Shown: positions 1 through 6,877, counted from the first letter of the stretch. The stretch: DNA of 12,719 nt from JBCBJZ01 sp038522635 (GCA_038522635.1 JBCBJZ010000110.1:1-12719), one strand, 5' to 3'. Program-made: numbers and translations. The notes: generated by a model not told the origin, from the letters alone.

Positions 1-1062
1 CAGGCCGTGCTTGAAGATCTGCACGTGGCCCGGGCAGTTCATCGGCTTGTAGCAGAACACGCGCTCGTCGGGCAGCTCGGTGGTGAACATGTTCTCGCCG
101 TAGTTCTCCCAATGGCCCGACAGCTCCCAATAGCTGCGTTCCATGATGTCGGGCGAGTTGACCTCCTGGTAGCCGGCTTCCTGCTGGCGCCGCCGCATGT
201 AGTTGATCAGGTTCTGGAACAACCGCCAGCCCTTTTCGTGCCAGAAGACGGCGCCGGGGGCGGCCTCCTGGAAGTGGAACAGATCCATTTCGCGGCCAAG
301 CTTGCGGTGGTCGCGCTTTTCAGCCTCTTCCTGTTGCGTGAGGAACGCGTCCAGGTCGTCCTGGCTGGCAAAAGCCGTCCCGTAAATGCGCTGCAGCATG
401 GGGCGCGTTGAATCACCGCGCCAATACGCACCCGCGATCGAGCGTAGCTTGAACGCCTTGCCGATCTGCCCCGTGGAAACCATGTGCGGCCCGCGGCACA
501 GGTCCTGCCAGTCCCCTTGCGCGTAGATCTTCACGTCCTCGCCCTCGGGGATCATATCGACGAGTTCAACCTTGTAGGCTTCGCCCTTGTCCGCGAAGTA
601 CGCCTTCGCCTTTTCGCGACTCCACACATCCTTGGTGAACGGCTTGTTGCGCTTGATGATCTCGTGCATGCGCTTTTCGATCAGCGGCAACTCATCGGGC
701 GTGAACGGCGCGGGCCGGTCGAAATCATAGTAAAAGCCGGTTTCGATCACCGGGCCGATCGTCACCTGCGTGCCGGGGAACAGCTCTTGTACCGCTTCGG
801 CGAGCACGTGAGCGGCGTCGTGACGGATTAGCTCGAGCGCTTCGGGCGATTCACGGTTGAGAATTTGGATCGCGCCGCTGCGCTCGATCGGGTCGGCCAG
901 ATCGCGCAGTTCGCCGTCAAGCGTGATGGCGACGGCCTTTTTGGCGAGCGACTTTGAGATGCCAGCGGCCAGTTCGCGCCCGGTGATACCGGCCGGGTGC
1001 TCGCGGGCGGCACCGTCAGGAAACGTCAGCGTGATCATCTCGTTGGTGGCGGGGGCAGACAT
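1..1062 (-). CDS. thrS: Threonine-tRNA ligase (threonyl-tRNA synthetase), C-terminal part missing at window edge
   Basis: Class II aminoacyl-tRNA synthetase that charges tRNA-Thr with threonine in the cytoplasm. I read 354 codons without a stop from the ATG at 1062 to the window edge; the family is usually about 640-660 residues, so the rest of the catalytic core and the anticodon-binding domain lie outside. Residues 8-70 fit the TGS domain. The editing domain follows, with its metal-site motifs: H81-x3-H85 and C189/H193 in DLCRGPH. The catalytic core begins near residue 265 and includes MNCPGH (341-346), whose C343 is a zinc ligand in the family. GAGAGG lies about 6 bases before the ATG and supports this start. 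It follows yidD by about 200 bases on the same strand and is probably the last gene of that group. Identification is secure. Confidence 0.97.
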   Translation of the reverse strand, partial: MSAPATNEMITLTFPDGAAREHPAGITGRELAAGISKSLAKKAVAITLDGELRDLADPIERSGAIQILNRESPEALELIRHDAAHVLAEAVQELFPGTQVTIGPVIETGFYYDFDRPAPFTPDELPLIEKRMHEIIKRNKPFTKDVWSREKAKAYFADKGEAYKVELVDMIPEGEDVKIYAQGDWQDLCRGPHMVSTGQIGKAFKLRSIAGAYWRGDSTRPMLQRIYGTAFASQDDLDAFLTQQEEAEKRDHRKLGREMDLFHFQEAAPGAVFWHEKGWRLFQNLINYMRRRQQEAGYQEVNSPDIMERSYWELSGHWENYGENMFTTELPDERVFCYKPMNCPGHVQIFKHGL

Positions 1063-1265
1063 GATGGACCTCTCAATCGCGGCGCACGGTGCCGCGTAAG
1101 ATGTTGTGTTGGGACGTGAAAAGCGCGGACGCCAGCCGCAAGCGCCACCGGTGTCGCCACGGGCGATGACATCGCAGCCCGGCAAGGGTGCCTGTGCAGC
1201 AGCACCAGCCCTAAACACGCGCGCAGGTTGTGGTTGCAGCACGCCTGATCGCGCGCCGCCCTCTG

Positions 1266-1634
1266 TTAGCGCTGTTGGGACGGGCCGTCGACCCCCGTTT
1301 GCGCTGCATCATCATCGTCGTGCATACGCGTCCAAAGACCGTAGCGCCAAGGTTGCAGCGTGTGATGCGTTTCACGCAGGTCGGGCGGGGGATCATAACC
1401 GCTCGTGCCGCCCGGGCGACAACGCCACAGCCGCGAAAGTGTCAGCCAGCCGCCGCGCCACGCCCCGTTGAGCGTGATCGCGTCGAGCGCGTATTGCGAA
1501 CAGGTGGGCAGGTGCCGGCACTGCTGGCCGATGAACGGCTTTAGCGTCCAGCGGTAAGCGTGAACGGGCAGTTTCAACAAAAACGCGGGCACGCGGGCAA
1601 GCTGCGCGTGGATGCTGCCCCGCTCCATCGGCAT
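1266..1634 (-). CDS. yidD: Membrane protein insertion efficiency factor YidD
   Basis: Small YidD-family protein, thought to associate with the inner membrane and assist YidC-dependent insertion of membrane proteins. From the ATG at 1634 it has 122 residues. The family signature is clear: GQQCRHLPTCSQYA (C39, C45), then a Gly-rich stretch, RCRPGG (71-76) and GYDPPP (79-84). The first 35 residues fit the usual amphipathic N-terminal helix. The C-terminus is a low-complexity tail with four Asp in a row. A GTG at 1637 abuts the TGA of the upstream scaffold gene in the same frame, and another ATG lies at 1628, so the exact start is uncertain; none has a strong ribosome binding site, which suggests translational coupling. 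The gene is far from rnpA/yidC, its place in many other bacteria. Confidence 0.93.
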   Translation of the reverse strand: MPMERGSIHAQLARVPAFLLKLPVHAYRWTLKPFIGQQCRHLPTCSQYALDAITLNGAWRGGWLTLSRLWRCRPGGTSGYDPPPDLRETHHTLQPWRYGLWTRMHDDDDAAQTGVDGPSQQR

Positions 1635-1637
1635 CAC

Positions 1638-2081
1638 TCAGGCCGCAGCCGGCGCATCGACCTCGTCGAGGGCCCGGCTCACCGCGTCGAACACCAGCAG
1701 CGTGGAGGCATGGCGCCCACGGTAATCGCGAACCAATTCTAGCGCGGCGAGGTCAGCCCAGCGCCCTTCCGGAACCGGCCCGCCCTCCTTCAACATGCGC
1801 TTCATCGTAGCGGCGATCCCGCGCAATTCGTTGAGCGACGTCCCAACGATGTTGCGGGCCATCACGGCGGCTGCCGCTTGGCCCAGCAAACAAGCCTTGA
1901 TCTCGTGGGCGTAATCGCTCACCACGCCATTGGTGACATTGAGGTCGACGACGATCTTGGACCCGCAAAGCTTTGAGTGCGCCTCAGCCGAGGCATCGGG
2001 AGCCTTAAGCCGCCCGACACGGCCGATGTTGGCGGCCAAATCCAGGATGTTCGCCGAATAGATGTCGTCGAGGTCGCTCAT
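1638..2081 (-). CDS. IscU/NifU-like iron-sulfur cluster assembly scaffold protein
   Basis: COG0822-type protein of 147 residues, expected to bind nascent Fe-S clusters or take part in their assembly in the cytoplasm. Two conserved cysteines are visible: C39 in SKLCGS and C64 in IKACLLGQ. Where IscU and SufU have a third cysteine, this protein has RHAST (123-127), so the His is kept and the Cys is Ala. From memory this is typical of an alphaproteobacterial subgroup rather than a mutation. The open frame extends upstream to 2213, but that part has no family resemblance. AAGGA lies 8 bases before the ATG at 2081, with another ATG directly before it at 2084, so translation starts at one of these two. 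The stop is immediately followed in frame by the yidD start region. Divergent from hisI across about 190 bases. Confidence 0.9.
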   Translation of the reverse strand: MSDLDDIYSANILDLAANIGRVGRLKAPDASAEAHSKLCGSKIVVDLNVTNGVVSDYAHEIKACLLGQAAAAVMARNIVGTSLNELRGIAATMKRMLKEGGPVPEGRWADLAALELVRDYRGRHASTLLVFDAVSRALDEVDAPAAA

Positions 2082-2270
2082 CATGCGGTCCTTGTTGATC
2101 TCTTCAACGATATTGCCAAGCGCCCGCGCGATTGCAAGGCCAGGCGACAAAGAGCACCATTGTAGGGGCTTGAAGCGGCTTCGGCTGACAACCGCAGCGC
2201 GACAGACGTGCATCGCACAGCCTGTTCAGGTAGGCCTTCGACCATCCACGCACAGACATGGAGCTGACCG

Positions 2271-2690
2271 GTGTCTTTCGATCCTCCCGGCGACAAACAC
2301 GCCCTTGAAGCGGGCGACGTCGTGACCCCACGCTTCGACGCTCACGGCCTCATCGCCTGCGTCGCCTGTGATGCCGCCACGGGCGAAGCGCTGATGCTCG
2401 CATGGATGAATGCGGAGGCCTTGGAGCGCACGCTACGTTCGGGCTACGCGCACTTCTGGAGCCGTTCGCGCGCCTCGCTTTGGATGAAGGGCGAGACCAG
2501 CGGCAATCGCTTGCGTGTGCTTGAAGCACGGATCGATTGCGACCAGGACGCGATGGTGCTGAAGGTGGAGGTCGAAGGCGATGGAAGCGCGTGCCACACG
2601 GGTGCGCGCAGCTGCTTTTACCGGCGCGTCATCGTGGATGATCCCGCAGGCGATGGTGCGCCCAGGTTGGAGCGGATCGACCACGCTTGA
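2271..2690 (+). CDS. hisI: Phosphoribosyl-AMP cyclohydrolase (histidine biosynthesis)
   Basis: Catalyses the third step of histidine biosynthesis, hydrolytic opening of the adenine ring of phosphoribosyl-AMP. The 139-residue protein is the stand-alone form, without a HisE pyrophosphohydrolase domain. Family motifs are intact: FWSRSRASLWMKGETSG (62-78), the metal-binding DCDQD (D89, D91, D93), and the zinc cysteines C90, C108 (in ACHTG) and C115 (in SCFYRR). The start is a GTG with GGAG 7 bases upstream. An ATG at 2258 is in another frame. No other his gene is nearby, which is common for alphaproteobacterial hisI. A compact hairpin follows the stop. Confidence 0.96.
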   Translation: MSFDPPGDKHALEAGDVVTPRFDAHGLIACVACDAATGEALMLAWMNAEALERTLRSGYAHFWSRSRASLWMKGETSGNRLRVLEARIDCDQDAMVLKVEVEGDGSACHTGARSCFYRRVIVDDPAGDGAPRLERIDHA

Positions 2691-2696
2691 GCCGCG

Positions 2697-2713
2697 CCGG
2701 CGAACTTCGCCGG
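2697..2713 (+). terminator. Hairpin just downstream of hisI, terminator-like without a T run
   Basis: A perfect 7-bp inverted repeat, CCGGCGA-ACT-TCGCCGG, begins 6 bases after the hisI stop. The stem is almost all G-C with a 3-base loop, so it should be very stable. No T tract follows, so it is better described as a 3'-end stabiliser or weak/Rho-assisted terminator than a classical intrinsic terminator. Confidence 0.5.
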
Positions 2714-2760
2714 ACTGAACCACCAGAGCCGCCATACCAGGTCCGCCCGGCACAACGCTT

Positions 2761-2797
2761 GCACACCTCGTTTGCGCTTTACCATGCGAACGTGTGC
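2761..2797 (+). promoter_or_regulatory. Long stem-loop in the leader of the patatin-like gene
   Basis: GCACAC (2761-2766) pairs with GTGTGC (2792-2797). Inside it, GTTTGC (2770-2775) pairs with GCGAAC (2786-2791), with one G-U pair. This makes a stem of about 12 bp with a 3-base bulge and a 10-base loop. It lies 26 bases before the patatin start codon and ends before the ribosome binding site. A role in mRNA stability or translation is inference; no known riboswitch is recognised. Confidence 0.4.
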
Positions 2798-2823
2798 GAT
2801 CGGACCGCCCGGAAAGGCTCATC

Positions 2824-3963
2824 ATGGGGTTAACCGCCTCGGCGCGCAGCCAAGCGCCGGCTTTGTCGGCGCCAGCGCACCCAACGTCGTCACCACCATG
2901 CGCGAATCGACCGGCCCTGGCGGCAGGCCCTGACCCGCGCGCCAAAATCGGCCTTGCACTCGGTGGTGGCGCGGCGCTCGGCTGGACCCACATCGGCATC
3001 CTGCGCGCGCTCGAAGCGCGTGGCATCCGCCCTGACATCGTCGCCGGCACATCGATCGGCGCAGTGGTGGGCGGTGGCTACGCGGCCGGCCATCTCGATG
3101 CCTTGGAAGCGTTCGCGCGCGGGCTGACGCGACGCAAAGTCTTTGGATACCTCGACTTCAACGTGACCGGCACCGGGCTCATTTCGGGACAACGCCTGTG
3201 CACCAAGCTCGAAGAAACGCTCAAGGGCGTCGACATCGAGGATCTTGAACGCACCTTCGTGGCGGTCGCCGCCGAAATCGGGACCGGGCATGAACTGTGG
3301 CTCTCGCGCGGTTCCCTTGTGCAAGCGATCCGCGCTTCCTACGCGCTGCCGGGCATCTTTAGGCCCGTCAACGTCAACGGACGCTGGCTGTTCGATGGCG
3401 CGCTCACCAACCCGATCCCGGTGTCCGTATGCCGCGCGCTCGGCGCGCGCTACGTCATCGCGGTCAACCTCAATGCCGACACGACCGGCCGCGGTACCGT
3501 GGAGCCCAACTTCGACGTTGGCAGCGCCAACGCGACGCCGGCCGACCCCGCTCTGAGCGAGCAGCCGGCGGCTGGCGGCGTGCGCAAGTTGCTGCAACGC
3601 CAGCTCTTCGGCCGCACGGGGGAGGACAATCCCGTACCCGGCATTTCAACCGTGATGATCGACGCGTTCAGCATCGTGCAGGACCGCATCTCGCGCGCGC
3701 GCCTTGCTGGCGACCCGCCCGATATCGTGCTGAAGCCGCGCCTCCAGGGGATCGGCCTGTTCGATTTTCACCGCGCTGAGGAGATGATCGCCCGGGGCGA
3801 AGAGGTTGTGGCACGCGAGGCCGACGACCTTGACCACGACTTAAGCGCCCGCGGTCTCAAGGGCGTTAACCAGGATCGTGACGCGCTGCCACGGCCCTTG
3901 GACGCCAACGAAAGCGCACGCGGCCTCGCATCGCCTGAGGTGGCTGAAGCCCCTGCGCCTTGA
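2824..3963 (+). CDS. Patatin-like phospholipase / serine hydrolase (RssA-NTE type)
   Basis: 379-residue patatin-family protein predicted to hydrolyse acyl esters such as phospholipids with a Ser-Asp dyad. The glycine-rich oxyanion-hole motif GGGAALG lies near residues 47-53. The nucleophile motif GTSIG is at 75-79 (Ser77), and the aspartate is Asp191 in DGA, a variant of the usual DGG/DGA. The first 40 residues form an Ala/Pro/Ser-rich extension with no clear signal peptide, and the last 50 or so are also low complexity. I chose the ATG at 2824 because GGAAAGG lies 7 bases upstream; an in-frame GTG at 2794 would place that ribosome binding site inside the gene. A long hairpin precedes it. It shares direction with hisI across a 133-base gap. 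The natural substrate cannot be told from sequence. Confidence 0.92.
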   Translation: MGLTASARSQAPALSAPAHPTSSPPCANRPALAAGPDPRAKIGLALGGGAALGWTHIGILRALEARGIRPDIVAGTSIGAVVGGGYAAGHLDALEAFARGLTRRKVFGYLDFNVTGTGLISGQRLCTKLEETLKGVDIEDLERTFVAVAAEIGTGHELWLSRGSLVQAIRASYALPGIFRPVNVNGRWLFDGALTNPIPVSVCRALGARYVIAVNLNADTTGRGTVEPNFDVGSANATPADPALSEQPAAGGVRKLLQRQLFGRTGEDNPVPGISTVMIDAFSIVQDRISRARLAGDPPDIVLKPRLQGIGLFDFHRAEEMIARGEEVVAREADDLDHDLSARGLKGVNQDRDALPRPLDANESARGLASPEVAEAPAP

Positions 3964-4040
3964 TCCGTTGTCACCAACGCTGTGGTCGCTCACGCGGACA
4001 TCGATTTAACAATGCGCCACCCGCGAAAGGCACACTAGGC

Positions 4041-4067
4041 AGAGCAACGGTCGCAAAGTGCGCATCA
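4041..4067. repeat. Dispersed 27-base repeat, copy 1
   Basis: The 27 bases beginning AGAGCAACGG and containing CGCAAAGTGCG match 12670-12696 at 25 of 27 positions, the differences being at repeat positions 11 and 23. The core CGCA-AAG-TGCG is a small inverted repeat. The copy lies between the convergent patatin and CBS genes. The 11-base string GGGCTCACCTA, which touches the second copy, occurs here 33 bases further right at 4101-4111. Confidence 0.7.
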
Positions 4068-4138
4068 ACGGCTGAAGTTAGATCATCCTTGGTCGATTTC
4101 GGGCTCACCTATGGTGATCCCGTCAATCGCCCGATGAT

Positions 4139-4570
4139 CTAGCCGGTCGCGATGTAGCTGCGCAGCGATTCCGCCTCCATCTCGACTTCAGCGGCGCGGA
4201 ACTTCACCACATCGCTTGCAGACACGATCCCGCACAGCCCGTCCTGGCTCACGATCGGCAGATGGCGGAACCGCCCTTCGCTCATCTTGGTGGTGAGATC
4301 ATCCAACGTGTCGCCAAGCGTGCCGGTTACCAGTTCACGGGTCATGGTGCCACGAACGTTCTCGCTGAGGCACACCGCACCATCACGGGCAAGCCGCCGG
4401 ATGATGTCACGCTCTGACACGATACCCACGGCGCGATCGGCCGCATCCACGATCACCACCGCCCCGATGCGGCGTCTGGCCAGGATCTCTACGATGTCGG
4501 CAAGGCTCACGTCCTCGCGCGCGGTGATCACCGCACGGCCCTTTTCGTTCAGAATGCTGGCAACATTCAT
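4139..4570 (-). CDS. Tandem CBS-domain protein (CBS pair only)
   Basis: 143-residue cytoplasmic protein consisting almost entirely of two CBS motifs, which in this family bind adenosine nucleotides (AMP, ATP, SAM or NAD) and act as energy or ligand sensors. The first CBS motif spans about residues 17-67 (GIVSERDIIRRL at 49-60). The second spans about 78-128 (GIVSASDVVKFR at 114-125). The ending LRSYIATG is typical of the stand-alone alphaproteobacterial family. The frame extends to 4618, but the ATG at 4570 has GGGAG about 8 bases upstream and starts exactly where the family does (MNVASILNEKGR). It is convergent with the patatin gene. The ligand and partner cannot be deduced. Confidence 0.93.
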   Translation of the reverse strand: MNVASILNEKGRAVITAREDVSLADIVEILARRRIGAVVIVDAADRAVGIVSERDIIRRLARDGAVCLSENVRGTMTRELVTGTLGDTLDDLTTKMSEGRFRHLPIVSQDGLCGIVSASDVVKFRAAEVEMEAESLRSYIATG

Positions 4571-4824
4571 CGGCGTAACTCCCTGGTGGGCAGGGACACC
4601 GTTCAGCACGCAGCTCACAGCGGTTAGCGGTCGCGTGGCGAAATGGCAGAGACACCAGCGCCGGAAGGCCCCTCAACATCGGGGCAGCTGTGATCACGAG
4701 CCGCTGTCAGCCTGGCACTTTTGCATGCCGCACGCGCGCGCTGCCCGCTTGGCACAACCTTCGACCGACAAACGGTTGCTGCGCTGAAACTCAAGAAGGG
4801 GGGACGCAGCGACCCTGCATGTTG

Positions 4825-4842
4825 ACCACCGCACGCGGTGGT
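4825..4842. repeat. Perfect 8-bp inverted repeat
   Basis: ACCACCGC-AC-GCGGTGGT forms a near-continuous palindrome. It lies 9 bases from the second hairpin (4852-4881), downstream of the rhomboid gene. It could be part of a double-hairpin 3' end or a protein-binding site; the sequence does not decide which. Confidence 0.5.
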
Positions 4843-4851
4843 GGTGGAGCA

Positions 4852-4881
4852 GCTTGCGACAATCCCGCACAGGTCGCAAGC
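4852..4881 (-). terminator. Terminator-like hairpin after the rhomboid gene
   Basis: GCTTGCGAC and GTCGCAAGC form a perfect 9-bp stem with a 12-base loop, two bases beyond the rhomboid stop codon on the minus strand. There is no T run after it in the minus direction, so it would be Rho-assisted or an RNA-stabilising 3' hairpin. Confidence 0.5.
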
Positions 4882-4883
4882 CG

Positions 4884-5645
4884 TTACTGCAAAGCTTCTA
4901 AATGCTGGCGTCGCAGGTGACGCGGATCGAACAGGCCGAACAACAAAAACCCCGCAACATAGCCGCCCAAGTGCACTTCCCACGCGATCCGCCCCCCGCT
5001 CAACTCAAGTGGCACCAAAGCGAGCGCCAAGTTGATCGCGACGAAAACGAGCGTCATCGACACAACCTGCCGGTTGGCCAAAGCTTCGCGCAGCGGCATC
5101 AACGGCAGAATGGGCCGGGCGCGAGGTACGGTAAACGCCTCCTCATCCAGACGCGCCTCCATGCCCACATAAACGGGCCTCGCGAACATGAAGCGAAACG
5201 CGCCGCCCATCAGGCCGGAAATGGCACCCGATGCCCCGACCACGGGTGCAAACAACCCGTAGTGCACGCCCCAGAAGACCAACGCGCCGGCCAACGCGCA
5301 AACGGCGAAAAACATGATGAACCGCGGTGTGCCGATGCGCCAGGCGAGCGGCGTTGCGAAGGCCAGCATCCAGGCTGAATTGAGAAACAGATGCGCGTAG
5401 TCGCCATGCACGAAGGCGTGGCTCAGCGGTGAAGTGAAGGCCGCCCAGTCGCCGCCCGGGATCTGCGCGACCACCGCCTGATCAAGCCCTCCGTAGCGCC
5501 CGGGGATGAAGGCCAGCGCCCACGACAGCCAGATGGCCTGATCAGCAGGCAGAGCGAGGGTGCGAAACAGATGCAGCGCGATGAAACCGGCAATGAAGAT
5601 CAACACGACCGGGGGCGCGTTGAAGAACGGTTGGCGTTTTGCCAA
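4884..5645 (-). CDS. Rhomboid-family intramembrane serine protease
   Basis: 254-residue polytopic inner-membrane protein, predicted to cleave transmembrane substrates with a Ser-His dyad in the membrane. The nucleophile is Ser139 in VGASGAISG, and the general base is His225 in WEVHLGGYVAG. The accessory motif H76-x3-H80-x4-H85-x3-N89 matches the spacing of the GlpG His/Asn motif. Several hydrophobic segments are visible: near 12-32, 86-104, 110-128, 195-212 and 227-238. The start is a TTG at 5645, chosen because AGGAGGGG lies 8 bases upstream. Another in-frame TTG at 5669 would put that site inside the gene, and no suitable ATG exists. A hairpin follows the stop. It is divergent from the PAS-domain gene. 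Substrate unknown. Confidence 0.94.
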   Translation of the reverse strand: MAKRQPFFNAPPVVLIFIAGFIALHLFRTLALPADQAIWLSWALAFIPGRYGGLDQAVVAQIPGGDWAAFTSPLSHAFVHGDYAHLFLNSAWMLAFATPLAWRIGTPRFIMFFAVCALAGALVFWGVHYGLFAPVVGASGAISGLMGGAFRFMFARPVYVGMEARLDEEAFTVPRARPILPLMPLREALANRQVVSMTLVFVAINLALALVPLELSGGRIAWEVHLGGYVAGFLLFGLFDPRHLRRQHLEALQ

Positions 5646-6022
5646 GGCCTGATCCCCTCCTAAGCGCAAGCGCTGTTGCGGGCGCGATGCACGAAGCGAT
5701 GCGCAAGCCCCCTAGTCTGATGGACGTGTTGCGATAGCAGCGAAGCACGGATTCTCCAACGCTGACAGCGCTCTCCCTTCGCTCACCGCGACCCATGCCG
5801 GGCAGCGCGCTCGGCCCCGCGCTTGCCCTCGCCGCCTAAGCTGGCACGGAAGCTGCTCTTCCCGTCAGCACCCGGCAGGGCCCGGACAACGCGCCCAACA
5901 TCGACACGCCCCACCGCGGGCCCATGACTTAACGGGACGGCAGCGCCGCGCTCCGCGCAAAGCGCGAACGGCGCAAACGCCGCCTCCCATCCGCGCAAGC
6001 GGGGAAGCGAAGCGAAACATCG
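5646..6022. other. Divergent intergenic region between rhomboid and PAS genes (377 bases)
   Basis: No gene is supported. Short minus-strand frames (5783-6031, 5865-6089) give Arg/Ala-rich translations without family resemblance. The left end carries the rhomboid ribosome binding site. The stretch 5943-6010 is low-complexity GCGC/GCAA-rich sequence with nested inverted repeats (GCGCCG 5943-5948 with CGGCGC 5969-5974; CGCGCT 5947-5952 with AGCGCG 5961-5966; CGGCG-CAAA-CGCCG 5969-5982). It may be an extragenic repeat. Promoters for both flanking genes must lie here but were not recognised. Confidence 0.5.
5654..5661 (-). promoter_or_regulatory. Strong ribosome binding site that sets the rhomboid start
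   Basis: On the minus strand AGGAGGGG is a near-perfect anti-16S match, 8 bases before a TTG codon. It decides the start at 5645 and may offset the weak initiation codon. Confidence 0.75.
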
Positions 6023-6748
6023 ATGCAGCAACGTACCAATCAGGTTCTCTACGCGTATTGGAATGGCGTGCGCGGCAGCCGTATCGCACCCAGGCGGTTC
6101 GAAATCGAGCCTGCGCGGATCGCCTCGATCCTACCGGAAACCTTCATTCTGGAGCGTGCGAACAGCGACACCTACCGGTTCCGGCTGGCGGGCACGCGCC
6201 TTTGTGAGCTGTTCGCGCGTGAATTTCGCGGCAGCAACTTTCTGGACCTCTGGCGCGAAGATGATCGCACCACCCTTACGCATCGTCTGCACGCGTTATG
6301 CGAACATGGTGCGGGCGGCCTGCTGACCTTCGAAGCGGTCTACGCGCCCAGCCTGCATGAGCGCGCCTTCCCCCGCAGCGCTGAAGCTGCTGACGTGCGC
6401 ACGGTGCGTTTTGAGTTGCTGTTGCTGCCGCTCATCCATACCGACAACATCGTGACACGGTTCGTTGGTGCCGCAAGCGCACTCGACCAACACGATTGGC
6501 TCGGCCAAAACACGCTGCATCATTTGCGGCTCGTCGAAAGCACGCTGCTCTGGCCTGACGGCGAACCGCGCCCGCTCAACCGGTCAACGCTCTCGCCCAA
6601 GCCCGTGCTCGCCAACGTCAACGGCGCCCGCCTCGTGCGTCAGGACCGGCGGCAGTTCCGCGTCTATGATGGTGGGCTCTCGCAGTCGGCCGCACCAACC
6701 GACAAGCCGGCGATCGTGCCATCGTCTCAAAACGACAACGCCGATTAG
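6023..6748 (+). CDS. PAS-domain (PAS_5-type) sensory protein
   Basis: 241-residue soluble protein. The N-terminal part resembles the PAS_5 family (PF07310) common in Rhizobiales: LYAYWN (9-14), ILPETFILER (36-45), YRFRLAGTRLC (51-61), REFRG (66-70) and DLW (75-77), with the domain ending near residue 155. No output domain, membrane segment or signal peptide is visible, and the C-terminal 70 residues look disordered. Its signal and partner are unknown. The ATG at 6023 has only a weak GGGAAG-like site further upstream. It is the first of three plus-strand genes followed by PilZ and a BTLCP peptidase, which suggests, without proof, a link to c-di-GMP or surface control. Confidence 0.82.
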   Translation: MQQRTNQVLYAYWNGVRGSRIAPRRFEIEPARIASILPETFILERANSDTYRFRLAGTRLCELFAREFRGSNFLDLWREDDRTTLTHRLHALCEHGAGGLLTFEAVYAPSLHERAFPRSAEAADVRTVRFELLLLPLIHTDNIVTRFVGAASALDQHDWLGQNTLHHLRLVESTLLWPDGEPRPLNRSTLSPKPVLANVNGARLVRQDRRQFRVYDGGLSQSAAPTDKPAIVPSSQNDNAD

Positions 6749-6784
6749 GTCTTCGTTAAAGCGCCGCCGCCATAGTGATCGTCA

Positions 6785-6877
6785 AAGACGCCGTTCGCAC
6801 GCGTACGTCTTGCAGATAGGACCCGCTTGGCGTCCGCCCGCCCATGCACGCATGGGCCTCACCGTTTGCCGGTGAGG
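6785..6877 (+). promoter_or_regulatory. Cluster of three hairpins in the gap before the PilZ gene
   Basis: Three inverted repeats follow each other. AAGACG/CGTCTT (6785-6811) has a 15-base loop. GCCCATGC-AC-GCATGGGC (6840-6857) is a perfect 8-bp stem. CCTCACCG-TTTGC-CGGTGAGG (6857-6877) is another perfect 8-bp stem that shares one base with the previous one. No T run follows. They may end or stabilise the PAS mRNA, or form a structured leader for the PilZ gene, whose start is 42 bases downstream. No known riboswitch class is recognised. Confidence 0.5.

Larger units (their letters stand above)
4571..4883. other. Intergenic region between CBS gene and rhomboid gene (313 bases)
   Basis: No coding region is supported here: the open frames are short and match no family. 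It holds the upstream region of the CBS gene and, at its right end, two neighbouring inverted repeats (4825-4842 and 4852-4881) that lie just after the rhomboid stop codon. No convincing promoter could be assigned by eye. Confidence 0.6.

Noticed and set aside
2082..2213. N-terminal extension of the scaffold protein to 2213
   Set aside because: The extra 44 residues lack family similarity, and a good ribosome binding site precedes the ATG at 2081/2084.
2890..3597. Long minus-strand open frame opposite the patatin gene (235 codons)
   Set aside because: It mirrors the codon structure of a clear patatin-family gene in high-G+C DNA; its translation has no recognisable domain.
4713..4725. Possible sigma-54 promoter on the plus strand (TGGCAC followed by TGCA)
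   Set aside because: The spacing between the GG and GC elements is about three bases too short, and no plus-strand gene follows.
6094..6110. T-arm-like string GGTTCGAAATC suggesting a tRNA
   Set aside because: It lies inside the PAS coding frame, and no acceptor or anticodon stem can be built around it.
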